A stretch of 64,000 nt of DNA from QHXQ01 sp038322995 (lineage in GTDB: Bacteria > Acidobacteriota > Blastocatellia > Pyrinomonadales > Pyrinomonadaceae). Position 1 is the stretch's first letter. The number at the start of each line of letters is the position of its first letter. Positions 35,117-44,019 of the stretch are shown piece after piece. The position numbers were made by a program, and so were the translations under genes. Under the pieces are notes generated by a model. That model was not told where the DNA came from, did not search any database, and saw only the letters and a program-made list of their open reading frames with translations. The DNA lies in NCBI GenBank assembly GCA_038322995.1, contig JBBQGM010000005.1, positions 32,864 to 96,863 on the forward strand, written 5' to 3'.

Positions 35117-37153
35117 TTATTGCGGCGGCACAGTCAACGCTTCGACGTTGATGAGTATGCGATAGCTGCCGCCCACCTGCACGCCGAGGTTGAACTCGAC
35201 GACGGTGCTTGCGCAATTGGCGAGCGGTGCAGTCGTGGTGATGATGCCTTCGGCGAGACTGGTGTTGAGACCGCCGCCACTGGCTTGCGTGGGCGGCGTT
35301 TGCACCGTCGTCGCCTGCGAACTCACGGTCGTCGTGTCGGTCAGCGTGATGGTTTGGAGCGGCGCGTTAAGCACGCGCAGATCGGCTTGCCCGGCGGGCA
35401 CAGTGCCGCCGGTCAAGGTCGTGATGTCCACGATGCGATAGCGCAAGGCGACGACGGTCAGCCCCGTCGTATTGGTGAACCTGCGTCTGATCTTGAGCGT
35501 GCCGAGCGCACCGTTGGTGACGGCCGTCAGATCACGCACGCGATTCGGCGCGGCGGTCGAAGGCTGCTGCGGATCAATAAGCGAAGCCTTCATCTGCGCG
35601 TTCTTCTGGATAGGCGCGCTGGTGATGGTGTAAGCGGTCGCCGTCGGCGCGCGCTCAGGCCCCGGTGCGCCTAAGGTCGCCGCCACGCCGTTCAAGGTCG
35701 CGCCCGTCGTATCAACGAGCGCGAAGTCGTTGGCGTTATTGCCCGTGTCCTGCGGCGTGCCGCCGGTCATCTTGCGCACGAAACTAAACTGCGAGGCGGT
35801 TGTGATGCCGGTCGCGGGCGCGAGACCTGTGCCTTCTTTGTAGTCGGGGTTCGTGACCGAACTGAAGCCGACCGAATCGAGCCGGTTGGCCGTCAGCGGG
35901 TTGGCCGTCGAGAAGACGGCGAGACCGGCATCGTCCGACAGGAAGCCGGTCGTGGCGACGTTCGGGTTGATCGTGATATTGGCCAAACCGCTGGCGGCGG
36001 TGATGCCTGTGCCGGTCGGGTACGTGGCCAGACTATAAGTGTTGCCCGCCGGACTGGGCGTCGTCGGCTGCGTGGTGATCAGGAAATGCCCGCGCGGCGG
36101 GAGGGCGAGCGGCCCCGCGGTTGAGAGCGTCTGGGGCAAGACGAGGAAAGTCGTCTCGGTCGCGCCTTGTGCGCCGCCGAAGCGCCAGCCCGCGCCGGCC
36201 GGCAGCGTCGGGTCTGCGCCGGGGATGGCGTCAATGATCGTGACGCTCTGGTCGGTGTTGTTGTAAAGCTCGATGAACTCGTCGGCGCTGCCGTCCGAGG
36301 TCGGCGGCGCAGTGCCGACGCCGCGGGCGCGGAACTCGCTGACGAGAATCTGCCCGGCGGTCGGCGCGGGCGGGCGCACGTCGAACGTGATCGTCCAGCC
36401 GCCCGATATGCTGCCGCCGTCGATGTTCGCGTCGTCTATGATGTAGAGATTCCACGTGCCGTTCGGCGCGTCGCCGTTAAACTGCGACAGGCAGTAAGCG
36501 TCATAAGCCGTACCCGCCCCGCCGTTCGGTGTCGGCGCGGGCGCGGGGAACTGGTCGGTCGTGCCGGAGTTCGCCGGGCGATAGCTGCCCGTGACGAACG
36601 GGCGGCCGGTGTTGCCGGTCACGGTCGAAGGCACGGGTGTCGCCGCGTAGTCGTCGAGCGTCACGTTGATGCCGGCCAGACCGGGCGCGCCCGCGCCGAA
36701 GTCGGACATGATGACCACCTTGCGCCCCGACGGCGAGACGAGCAGCATGTCAATGTCCGAGGGGAAGGTGTGGCTCAAGCCGTTGAGCGTCACCGAGACG
36801 CGCTGTATGACGCCGACCTCACCCGCGACCGTGATAGGCGAAGGATAGAGCGAAGCCGCCTGACCCGACGCCGGGCAAGGGCTGGGACAGTCGGTGATAG
36901 TAATGGCCGTCGGGTTCGTGAACGAAGCGGCGGGCGCATTGCTCACGCGCCCCAGTTTCGCGCCGCCGCCGAGGGTCTTGATCTGTTTGGCGTCGCGCCC
37001 CGCTTGCCCCTTCTGCGCCTGCACAACTGGCACCGGCTCATCAACAACCGGCACGTCCGGTTTCTGCGCGTGGGCCACAGGCGCTAACATCAAAAGTCCG
37101 AATGCGAGTTTACCGACACGGCTCAGGCAATGCTGAGCAAGGTATGGAAGCAT
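35117..37153 (-). CDS. Secreted P-domain and Lamin-tail protein
   Basis: A 678-residue exported protein. After the signal peptide (VGKLAFGLLMLAPVAHA, cleavage likely before QKPDV) comes a proprotein-convertase P-domain at about 75-270 with FPSDIDMLLVSPSGRKVVIM and APNGTWNLYIIDDAN. A Lamin-tail domain follows (about 280-440; QILVSEFRARGVG, DEFIELYNNTDQS). The C-terminal 170 residues (NAQMKASLIDPQQPS, RRFTNTTGLTVVALRYRIVD) are paralogous to those of the gene at 32756. The ATG at 37153 follows AGGAGAAGG. The shared tail suggests a common surface-anchoring or export signal. No protease catalytic domain is present, so the P-domain acts outside a convertase here. Confidence 0.87.
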   Translation of the reverse strand: MLPYLAQHCLSRVGKLAFGLLMLAPVAHAQKPDVPVVDEPVPVVQAQKGQAGRDAKQIKTLGGGAKLGRVSNAPAASFTNPTAITITDCPSPCPASGQAASLYPSPITVAGEVGVIQRVSVTLNGLSHTFPSDIDMLLVSPSGRKVVIMSDFGAGAPGLAGINVTLDDYAATPVPSTVTGNTGRPFVTGSYRPANSGTTDQFPAPAPTPNGGAGTAYDAYCLSQFNGDAPNGTWNLYIIDDANIDGGSISGGWTITFDVRPPAPTAGQILVSEFRARGVGTAPPTSDGSADEFIELYNNTDQSVTIIDAIPGADPTLPAGAGWRFGGAQGATETTFLVLPQTLSTAGPLALPPRGHFLITTQPTTPSPAGNTYSLATYPTGTGITAASGLANITINPNVATTGFLSDDAGLAVFSTANPLTANRLDSVGFSSVTNPDYKEGTGLAPATGITTASQFSFVRKMTGGTPQDTGNNANDFALVDTTGATLNGVAATLGAPGPERAPTATAYTITSAPIQKNAQMKASLIDPQQPSTAAPNRVRDLTAVTNGALGTLKIRRRFTNTTGLTVVALRYRIVDITTLTGGTVPAGQADLRVLNAPLQTITLTDTTTVSSQATTVQTPPTQASGGGLNTSLAEGIITTTAPLANCASTVVEFNLGVQVGGSYRILINVEALTVPPQ

Positions 37154-37320
37154 AATCCTTCTCCTGACTTTTGGGAAAACAAGTGGTAGGCAGGAGGAGG
37201 CAAAGTCCAGGGGGGAATTTGACCCGCTTCCCGCAGCAGATGGCGCGGCCAAGCTACTACAGGCCCGCAGCCGCGTCAAGAATTAAGTATACAAGGCAGG
37301 TTGCGCGGCCGGACAGCAGG

Positions 37321-38391
37321 CTACGGCACTTCAATCGTCATTTCGCGGGCAAAGATGAAGTTAGGGCGCTTGCGGCCTTTCAGATATTTCGCGCCGGTCT
37401 GCGAGAGCGCGGTGACGAGAATTGGGAGCGCGATGGTCGCGTCGCAGTTGACGTAAGCGGAGGTTGCGCCGCGGGCCAGTTTGCCGTAAATGAGCGCCTC
37501 GTCACTGACCGTGCCGGACGAGCGGCCGCCGGGATGCGGCGCGTCGGTCGCGATCTGAATCGCGTACTTATGGCCGCGCGCCGGGGTCTTGACGATCTGC
37601 GTGGAGTATTCGGTCTGATGCAGGAAACTGCGCGACGTGCCGCCGCCCAAGTTGATGACGCCGCTGACGCGCGCCCGTGCCGCGATGTGCGCGAGGTCGA
37701 GCACATCTTGCGCGAGATCGAACTGGAAATTGTTCTTCTTCTCAAACCGGCCGGCGGCAATGCCGACCGTGATCGAACTGTCGGCGATGGTCGGGCAGAA
37801 GACGGGCACGCGCGCTTTATAAGCGGACGTGAGCACGCCGTCGTCCGTGGCGATCTCGGCCAACTCGCGGCCCAGGAGATGCAAGAATTCGCGCGTCGCG
37901 TAGGGCCTTGTCTGATCGAGTTGATTGACGAAGCCGCCGATCCATTCTTCGGCCTCGCGGTACTCTTCTTCGCTCGCCAGCACGTCGAGCATGCGGCCGA
38001 TCTGCGACGCTTCCAACTCGGCATCGGTCATGTTCGGGTGCGACTGATAGTGCTGCCGGCCCAACGTCTCGTGCAGATCGTGGAACAAGAGCGCGCCGGA
38101 ACAGACCAGCACGTCCACGAAGCGATTCTTGATGATCCACGCGAGCAGACGGCGCATGCCGGCCGGGATGAGCGCGCCCGAAGCAGCGACAAAGATCGTC
38201 GTGTTGTCGCCGAGCATGTCGAGCCAGATGCGATGCGCCTCCGCGAGTTGGCGACCACCAAACCCAGTACCCTCCATCTTCTCCAACAGCCCGGCCACCG
38301 AGCGGTCGCGATCCACCTGCACCGGCTTCGTCGGCGCAGTCAGGTACTTTGAGGGGCGCGGTCTGCGTTGCGTAACCATATTTGTCATCAC
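37321..38391 (-). CDS. Deoxyhypusine-synthase-family protein
   Basis: A 356-residue NAD-dependent DHS-fold protein. The lysine that forms the covalent aminobutyl imine in eukaryotic DHS aligns with the K in IYGKLARGATSAYVNCDAT, and NLGGGTSRSFLHQTEY and ATDAPHPGGRSSGTVSDEAL shape the NAD and polyamine sites. Bacteria lack eIF5A, so homospermidine or another polyamine is a more likely product than a modified protein. The gene lies directly downstream of speA on the same strand, separated by a heptamer hairpin, which supports a polyamine role. The start could be 38391, 38388 or 38379; no RBS decides. Confidence 0.87.
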   Translation of the reverse strand: MMTNMVTQRRPRPSKYLTAPTKPVQVDRDRSVAGLLEKMEGTGFGGRQLAEAHRIWLDMLGDNTTIFVAASGALIPAGMRRLLAWIIKNRFVDVLVCSGALLFHDLHETLGRQHYQSHPNMTDAELEASQIGRMLDVLASEEEYREAEEWIGGFVNQLDQTRPYATREFLHLLGRELAEIATDDGVLTSAYKARVPVFCPTIADSSITVGIAAGRFEKKNNFQFDLAQDVLDLAHIAARARVSGVINLGGGTSRSFLHQTEYSTQIVKTPARGHKYAIQIATDAPHPGGRSSGTVSDEALIYGKLARGATSAYVNCDATIALPILVTALSQTGAKYLKGRKRPNFIFAREMTIEVP

Positions 38392-38404
38392 CGTTATCGT
38401 TGGT

Positions 38405-38487
38405 CGTGCATCGTGCAGCGTGCATCGTGAATAGCAAGAACAGGTTTCCTCTATTTACGATTTACGATTTACGATGCACGAGCTACG
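38405..38487. repeat. Heptamer-unit hairpin (CGTGCAT family) covering a stop codon
   Basis: Left arm 38405-38432 reads CGTGCAT, CGTGCAG, CGTGCAT, CGTGAAT. Right arm 38453-38487 reads ATTTACG three times, ATGCACG, AGCTACG. The last unit contains the TAG stop of speA. Confidence 0.9.
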
Positions 38488-40423
38488 TCCTTTTTTTCTG
38501 CCCGTTTACTGATAGATATGTGTAAGCGCTAATGCGCGATTCGTAGAATTCGACGAGGCGTGCGGCTTCGGCTTCGGTCAAGTCGCCGCGCTTGACGCGC
38601 TGCGCGACTTGGCGGCGGAAACCGTCGTGCAATTGCCCGCGCTCATACCGCGCGCTCTCGACCGCCTCGCCGACGGTCGTGCCGCGAATGACTTTCTTGA
38701 TGAGATAGCCGTCCTCATCGATGTGGATGTGCGCCTCGTGCGGCAGCCCGAAAAGATTATGGTTGTTGCCCATCACCTCTTGATACGCGCCGACCAGCAT
38801 GAACGCGAGATAGTACGGCTCGCCTTCGATGAGCGGGTGCAGTTCCAACACCTGCTTCACGTCGTGCAGATCGACGAACTTATCAACCACGCCGTCCGAG
38901 TCGCATGTGATGTCGCAGAGCGTGGCGTACTCGGTCGGCGGTTTGTTCAAGCGATGAATCGGCACGATGGGAAAGAGTTGGTCGAGCGCCCAATGATCCG
39001 GCGCGGAGCGAAAGACGGAAAAGTTCGTCAGATACTTCGCGCGCGACAGTCGGCGCAATTCGTCGAACTCTTCGGAGACGTACTCGGAGTGCTGCGCCAA
39101 CTTGCCCGCGCTCTCGCACACGTCCCAGAACAACACCTCGCCCTTGGCGCGATCTTCGAGCGAGATAAGCCCGAGGTTAAAGAGCGTGAATAATTCTTCG
39201 CGATGCTCCAATGCGTCGTGGTAATACTCGCGGTAATTCTTGACGCTGATCTTCTCGCGCAGGTCGCCCAACTCCGTCACCACCTGCGGATCGTCTTCGT
39301 CGATCTCAATCGGCTTGTGCGTGTCTTCGACGACCGTCTCGATCTCTTCTTGTACGTTGGTCACAAGGATCGCGTGATAGGCGGAGAGATAACGGCCCGA
39401 TTCTTGAATCACGGTCGGGTGCGGCACGTTCTCGTCGTCGCAGACCTGCTTGATCGTATAGATGACATCGTTGGCAAATTCCTGCGCGTTGTAGTTGGCG
39501 GACGAATCGAACGCGGTCTTCGAGCCGTCGTAATCGACGGCCATGCCGCCGCCCACGTCGAGCAGATCAATCGGAATCTTCATCTGAATGATCTTGGCAT
39601 AGACGCGGGCCGCCTCCTTCATCGCATTCTTGATGCGTTTGATGTCGGTCAACTGCGAGCCGATGTGGAAGTGCAACAGGCGCAGCAACTCGATGCGCCC
39701 GGCTTCTTGCAAGCGACGGATGACTTCCAGAATCTCGGTCGTCGTCAGCCCGAACTTCGCGGCCTCGCCGCCCGACTTCTCCCACCGGCCCGAACCTTTT
39801 GAATAAAGCTTGACGCGCAGGCCCAGCATCGGCAAGTCGCCGCCCTCGCCCGCCTCCTGCAACCGTTCCGCCAGCCGCAGGATGTGGTCAAGTTCCGACA
39901 TCTTCTCGATCACGATGATCACGCGCTTACCCGCGCGTGCGCCCGTGAAAGCCAACTCGATGAACTCTTCGTCCTTGAATCCGTTCAGCACGAGCAGGCT
40001 TTCCGCCGACTGTTCCAACGCGAGCGCGGCGTAGAGTTCAGCTTTCGAGCCGGCTTCGAGACCGAAGTCGTAGCGTGCGCCTTCGCGCAAGTATTCCTCG
40101 ACGACCGCGCGTTGCTGGTTCACCTTCATCGGGAAGACGCACATGTGCGTGCCCTGATAGTCGAACTCGCGGATGGCGTTGCGAAAAGCGCGTTGCAGTT
40201 TGCGCACCTGTGCGGTGACGAGTTGGGGGAAGCGTAGGAGGACGGGCGTCGAGATGCCGCGCCGTTGTAGATCGTCGATGATCTCTTTCACGTCGGCGGT
40301 GGCCTTGGTACCTGCTTCCGTCGGGTGGACGACGAGATGGCCCTTCCGATTGATGCCGAAGTAACCGGCCCCCCAATTCTCTATGCCGTAGGTCTCCAGT
40401 GTCTGTTCGATGGCCGTGGTCAA
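38483..40423 (-). CDS. speA: Biosynthetic arginine decarboxylase
   Basis: PLP enzyme converting arginine to agmatine, the first step of putrescine synthesis. The 646-residue fold-type III protein opens with IENWGAGYFGINRKGHLVVH. The PLP lysine is in CVFPMKVNQQRAVVE, the glycine-rich PLP-phosphate site is in LDVGGGMAVDYDGS, and WDVCESAGKLA carries the dimer-interface cysteine region. The start is TTG at 40423 because no ATG fits the family N-terminus; AGGAGG lies somewhat far upstream (14 nt). The C-terminus ends in a heptamer repeat arm. The downstream DHS-like gene suggests a dedicated polyamine pathway. Confidence 0.93.
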   Translation of the reverse strand: MTTAIEQTLETYGIENWGAGYFGINRKGHLVVHPTEAGTKATADVKEIIDDLQRRGISTPVLLRFPQLVTAQVRKLQRAFRNAIREFDYQGTHMCVFPMKVNQQRAVVEEYLREGARYDFGLEAGSKAELYAALALEQSAESLLVLNGFKDEEFIELAFTGARAGKRVIIVIEKMSELDHILRLAERLQEAGEGGDLPMLGLRVKLYSKGSGRWEKSGGEAAKFGLTTTEILEVIRRLQEAGRIELLRLLHFHIGSQLTDIKRIKNAMKEAARVYAKIIQMKIPIDLLDVGGGMAVDYDGSKTAFDSSANYNAQEFANDVIYTIKQVCDDENVPHPTVIQESGRYLSAYHAILVTNVQEEIETVVEDTHKPIEIDEDDPQVVTELGDLREKISVKNYREYYHDALEHREELFTLFNLGLISLEDRAKGEVLFWDVCESAGKLAQHSEYVSEEFDELRRLSRAKYLTNFSVFRSAPDHWALDQLFPIVPIHRLNKPPTEYATLCDITCDSDGVVDKFVDLHDVKQVLELHPLIEGEPYYLAFMLVGAYQEVMGNNHNLFGLPHEAHIHIDEDGYLIKKVIRGTTVGEAVESARYERGQLHDGFRRQVAQRVKRGDLTEAEAARLVEFYESRISAYTYLSVNGQKKRT

Positions 40424-40638
40424 CTTCCGCTTCGCTGCCTCCTGCGCTAGTTGCGCCTGACTTTAAGCTGCCGCGCTCGCTTTGCAACGCAGCCCGCTCG
40501 GTTTCGGTGGACGATTTCAGAGGTAGATATATTAAGGCAAGCAATGTAACAAAAAAAACTTGGCCGGTCTATAACTTTTTTCTGTGCTATGTTTATACTT
40601 AAGCCAGCGCAGGCGAACAACTTAGCATGCGCAGCAAA

Positions 40639-40669
40639 AGATGGCGCGCGCGTAACTTGCGCGCCATCT
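40639..40669. promoter_or_regulatory. GC-rich hairpin upstream of glnA promoter
   Basis: AGATGGCGCGC (40639-40649) pairs perfectly with 40659-40669 around a 9-nt loop. Because it lies 12 bp before the -35 box, it could be an operator or a terminator isolating glnA from upstream transcription. Confidence 0.5.
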
Positions 40670-40681
40670 GCCCGTGAAACC

Positions 40682-40709
40682 TTGACAGCCGAAAGCGGCT
40701 CTCTATAAT
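40682..40709 (+). promoter_or_regulatory. Consensus sigma-70 promoter of glnA
   Basis: TTGACA (40682-40687), 16-bp spacer and TATAAT (40704-40709), both perfect consensus hexamers. Predicted start of transcription is near 40716, giving a roughly 130-nt leader. No sigma-54 (GG-N10-GC) site was seen. Confidence 0.85.
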
Positions 40710-40846
40710 GCGAACTTTTTAATGGCGCTATAGAAATAGATGACGCCAACCGCGACGACGCACGCGCGCACACAGCATAGCCGCCCGCGCCAAATCAGGG
40801 CGGCCCGCACATCCGACACTCCCAAACCACAATTTCAGGAGACATC

Positions 40847-42271
40847 ATGGACGCGAAAACGGCCTTGAAATATGCCGACGAGCAGGCAGCGAAATTTTTG
40901 TCTGTCCGCTTTACCGACCTCGTCGGCGCTTGGCATCATCTGACCTTTCCTATGCACGAACTCGACGAAGGCAAGTTCGAGGACGGCTTCGGCTTCGACG
41001 CCTCGTCTTTGCGCGGCTGGGCCTCGATCCACGAATCCGACATGCTGCTCGTGCCCGACCCCGTGCGCATGTGGATGGACCCGTTCACCGAAGAGCCGAC
41101 TATGTGCTTAATCGCCAACGCGGTCGATCCGATCACGAAGCAAGGCTACGGGCTTGACCCGCGCTCGGTCGCGCAACGCGCCGAGAGCTATCTGCGCTTC
41201 ACCGGGCTGGCCGACACGATCAACTTCGGCCCCGAAGCCGAGTTCTTCGTCTTCGATTCGGTGCGCTACCACGCGGAGCAGAATTCGGCCGGTTATACGA
41301 TTGAATCGGACGAAGCCCACTGGTCGAGCGGGCGCGGCCTGGACGAACTGAACGGCCCCAATCTCGGCTACCGGATTCGCCCCAAAGAAGGCTACGTGCC
41401 CGTCTCACCCACCGACTCGCTGATCGACCTGCGTTCGGAGATGGCGTTGACGCTCGAACGCTGCGGCATCCCGGTCGAATGTCATCACCACGAGGTGGCC
41501 ACGGCCGGGCAATGCGAGATCGACATCCGCTACGCGACCATGCTGGGCACGGCCGACAATCTGCAACTCTTCAAATACATCGTGCGCAACGTCGCTTACC
41601 AGTACGGCAAGAGCGCGACCTTCATGCCCAAGCCGCTCTACGGCGACAACGGCAGCGGCATGCACTGTCATCAATCGCTGTGGAAGGACGGGCAGCCATT
41701 GTTTGCAGGCGACGGCTACGCGGGCCTGTCGGAGATGGCGCGTTATTATATCGGCGGCCTGTTGAAGCACGCGGCGGCTATCGTCGCCTTCGCCGCGCCG
41801 ACGACGAACAGTTACAAACGGCTCGTGCCCGGCTTTGAAGCGCCGGTCAATCTCGCCTACTCGGCGCGCAATCGTTCGGCGGCGATCCGTATCCCGATGT
41901 TCTCCACGAATCCGAAACTCAAACGGCTTGAGTTCCGGCCGCCCGATCCGTCGTGCAATCCCTATCTCGCGTTCTCGGCCATGCTGCTCGCGGGTCTCGA
42001 CGGCATCCAGAACCGCATCGATCCGGGCGAGCCGCTCGACAAGGACATCTACGATCTCGCGCCGGAGCAGTTGAAGAACGTGCCGAGCTTGCCGGGTTCG
42101 CTCGACGAAGCATTGAAAGCGCTTGAAGCCGATCACGAATTCTTGCTCAAGGGCGACGTGTTCACGCCGCAACTGATCGACCGTTGGATCACCTACAAAC
42201 GCGAGAAAGAGATTCAGCCCTTGCGCATGCGGCCGCACCCGTTGGAATTTGCCATGTACTACGATATTTAG
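40847..42271 (+). CDS. glnA: Type I glutamine synthetase
   Basis: Makes glutamine from glutamate, ammonia and ATP. The 474-residue GSI-beta enzyme has GFGFDASSLRGWASIHESDM (N-terminal beta-grasp), the metal/glutamate site FGPEAEFFVFDSV, KPLYGDNGSGMHCHQSLWK, APTTNSYKRLVPGFEAPVN, and RIPMFSTNPKLKRLEFR. The adenylylation tyrosine is present in KDIYDLAPEQ, matching the NLYDLPPE site of E. coli GlnA, and a GlnE adenylyltransferase is encoded 1.7 kb downstream. A CAGGAG RBS precedes the ATG. Transcription is from the consensus promoter at 40682 and ends at the 42307 hairpin. Confidence 0.96.
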   Translation: MDAKTALKYADEQAAKFLSVRFTDLVGAWHHLTFPMHELDEGKFEDGFGFDASSLRGWASIHESDMLLVPDPVRMWMDPFTEEPTMCLIANAVDPITKQGYGLDPRSVAQRAESYLRFTGLADTINFGPEAEFFVFDSVRYHAEQNSAGYTIESDEAHWSSGRGLDELNGPNLGYRIRPKEGYVPVSPTDSLIDLRSEMALTLERCGIPVECHHHEVATAGQCEIDIRYATMLGTADNLQLFKYIVRNVAYQYGKSATFMPKPLYGDNGSGMHCHQSLWKDGQPLFAGDGYAGLSEMARYYIGGLLKHAAAIVAFAAPTTNSYKRLVPGFEAPVNLAYSARNRSAAIRIPMFSTNPKLKRLEFRPPDPSCNPYLAFSAMLLAGLDGIQNRIDPGEPLDKDIYDLAPEQLKNVPSLPGSLDEALKALEADHEFLLKGDVFTPQLIDRWITYKREKEIQPLRMRPHPLEFAMYYDI

Positions 42272-42306
42272 GCGCTCGCGGCGAATTAGCGCGCCGCAAC
42301 AAAGAG

Positions 42307-42341
42307 AACGCCCGCCGTGCTCAAGTGGCACGGCGGGCGTT
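42307..42341. terminator. Bidirectional terminator between glnA and the S8 protease
   Basis: A perfect 14-bp stem (42307-42320 with 42328-42341) with a 7-nt loop lies between the convergent genes. TTCC on the plus side and TTCTCTTT on the minus side would serve as weak U-tracts. Confidence 0.85.
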
Positions 42342-42368
42342 TCCTTGCCGAACTCGGGCCGTTTGCGG

Positions 42369-43586
42369 TTACGGCAAGAGCGAGTAGAGCAGGCGATTGG
42401 GTGAGCCTGTGCCGATGCCGGTCAGGCGGTTCGTGGTTGAGCCATTGACAATGGCGTTGCGGATCGTCGCGGGCGATGAGCCGGGATGCGCTTGCAGATA
42501 GAGCGCGCTGACGCCGCACACGTGCGGCGAGGCCATCGACGTGCCGCTGATCGTGTTGGTCGCCGTGTCGCTCGTGGCCCACGACGACGTAATGTTCAAG
42601 CCGGGCGCGAAGATGTCCACGCACGTGCCGAAGTTGGAGAAAGAGGCCCGCGTATCTGTGCTCGTGGATGCGCCGACCGTGATGGCCGCCGCGACACGGG
42701 CAGGCGATGAGCCGCAGGCATCTACGTTGCTGTTGCCGGCCGCAATCGAGTAAGTCACGCCGGAGTTGATTGAGTTATTAACGGCCGTGTCGAGCGCCGC
42801 CGACACGCCGCCGCCGAGACTCATGTTCGCTACCGCCGGGCTGATGTGGTTGTTCGTCACCCAGTCCACACCGGCGATGACGCCGGAGTTGCTGCCCGAA
42901 CCGTTGCAATCGAGCACGCGCACGGCCCGCAAGAGCGCGCTCTTGGCCACGCCGTAGGTCGAACCGCCGATGGTGCCGGCGACGTGTGTGCCGTGCCCGT
43001 TGCAGTCTTGGCCGTTGCCGCCGAGGGCATCGAAGACGGCCGACGCCCGCCCGCCGAACTGCGTGTGCGTCGTGCGGATGCCGGTGTCGATGACGTAGGC
43101 GCGCACGCCTGAGCCGGTGAAGTTATAGACGTACGTGCCGTTGAGCGGCCGGTCGCGATGGTCGATGCGATCAAGGCCCCAGGTTGCGCCGGACTGCGTC
43201 GTGTCGGCATGCACCTCGCCGTCCTCTTCGACAAAAGCGACGCGCGGGTCTTGACTGATGGCCTGCGCCTGCTCTTCGGTCAGATGAGCCGCGAAGCCGT
43301 TGAGCGCGTGCTGATAGACGCGCTCAACCTTGCCGCCGTAGTTCGTCGTCACGCTCTCGGCGAGCGGGCCGGCCGCGGAATATGCGCCGCGCTCGCCCGT
43401 CGCCCAGTCGTTAAAGACGACGATGTACTGGCCCGGCAGCGCATGCTTGCCTTGCCGCAAGAACTTGGCTTCAGGGGCTACGCTCTCAGGTCTATTCGCT
43501 TCGGCTTTCTGCCCGTGCGTGGCCGCCGGGATGAGCGTCGCCATGCAGACGACGATGGCCAGGCAGAGGAAAAAGAGTTTTCTCAT
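42369..43586 (-). CDS. Secreted subtilisin-like (S8, proteinase K type) protease
   Basis: A 405-residue secreted serine protease. A signal peptide (KLFFLCLAIVVCMATLIPAA) is followed by an I9 inhibitor propeptide (PGQYIVVFND, HALNGFAAHLTEEQAQAI) and the catalytic domain. The triad is complete: Asp in VRAYVIDTGIRTTHTQF, His in NGHGTHVAGTIGG, Ser in ISGTSMASPHVCG. Several cysteines (DCNG, DACGSS, GTCVD) suggest disulfides as in proteinase K. The ATG at 43586 has GGAGG 4 nt before it; longer in-frame upstream sequence is not protease-like. Substrate is probably extracellular protein. It is located between glnA and glnE but on the other strand. Confidence 0.94.
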   Translation of the reverse strand: MRKLFFLCLAIVVCMATLIPAATHGQKAEANRPESVAPEAKFLRQGKHALPGQYIVVFNDWATGERGAYSAAGPLAESVTTNYGGKVERVYQHALNGFAAHLTEEQAQAISQDPRVAFVEEDGEVHADTTQSGATWGLDRIDHRDRPLNGTYVYNFTGSGVRAYVIDTGIRTTHTQFGGRASAVFDALGGNGQDCNGHGTHVAGTIGGSTYGVAKSALLRAVRVLDCNGSGSNSGVIAGVDWVTNNHISPAVANMSLGGGVSAALDTAVNNSINSGVTYSIAAGNSNVDACGSSPARVAAAITVGASTSTDTRASFSNFGTCVDIFAPGLNITSSWATSDTATNTISGTSMASPHVCGVSALYLQAHPGSSPATIRNAIVNGSTTNRLTGIGTGSPNRLLYSLLP

Positions 43587-44019
43587 TGCGCCTCCAGAGT
43601 GGGTTGAGGAATTGATGTGATGCGCCGCACGCGCGCCGGTTGCGCGTCGCGCCGCGCGCGAAAGGATGCGAGAAGTGGGCATAATGATCATGCGCCGTAA
43701 CTGCGCGCGCGGGGGCGAACGCACAGGATAAAGCGAAGCGTCGGCCGGCACCGGCACACGCCAGCCCGTCCGAAGCAACGCAGCTATGTCAAGCAAGTGT
43801 CTGATGGGGCGGACGTAAAACGAGCCGGCAGGTAAAGGCTGTCCCAACCAGCCGGCAAGATTCGTGAGTGGGCGCACTATAGCAGTTTCTAAATAACATG
43901 CAAGCATTTTTGCAGTGCCCGTTAAGTGCCTTTGTTTGCCGTCCAATTTCCGCCTAATGTAAGCAGGCGCGTGTGTGGTCTGGCATCAGCGCCCGCCGGC
44001 CGCGTAAGATGGCCACACC
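43587..44019. other. Non-coding gap between S8 protease and glnE
   Basis: A 433-bp divergent region. It contains a candidate minus-strand promoter at 43876-43903 and otherwise GC-rich, repeat-like sequence with short CG-rich palindromes (43622-43665). No gene is supported. Confidence 0.5.
43876..43903 (-). promoter_or_regulatory. Candidate promoter of the S8 protease gene
   Basis: On the minus strand TTGCAT, a 16-bp spacer and TATAGT read toward the protease gene, giving a leader of about 280 nt. Confidence 0.4.

Larger units (their letters stand above)
40424..40846. other. Regulatory gap between speA and glnA
   Basis: A 423-bp divergent region. It contains an AT-rich block (40522-40603), an 11-bp GC hairpin (40639-40669), the consensus promoter at 40682-40709, and about 130 nt of 5' leader before the glnA ATG. 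No gene is supported here. Confidence 0.6.

Noticed and set aside
37171..38352. Long plus-strand open frame opposite the DHS-like gene
   Set aside because: The translation is arginine/valine-rich with no motifs, whereas the minus strand gives a full DHS-family protein.
43587..43946. N-terminal extension of the S8 protease frame
   Set aside because: The signal peptide and GGAGG RBS mark the start at 43586.
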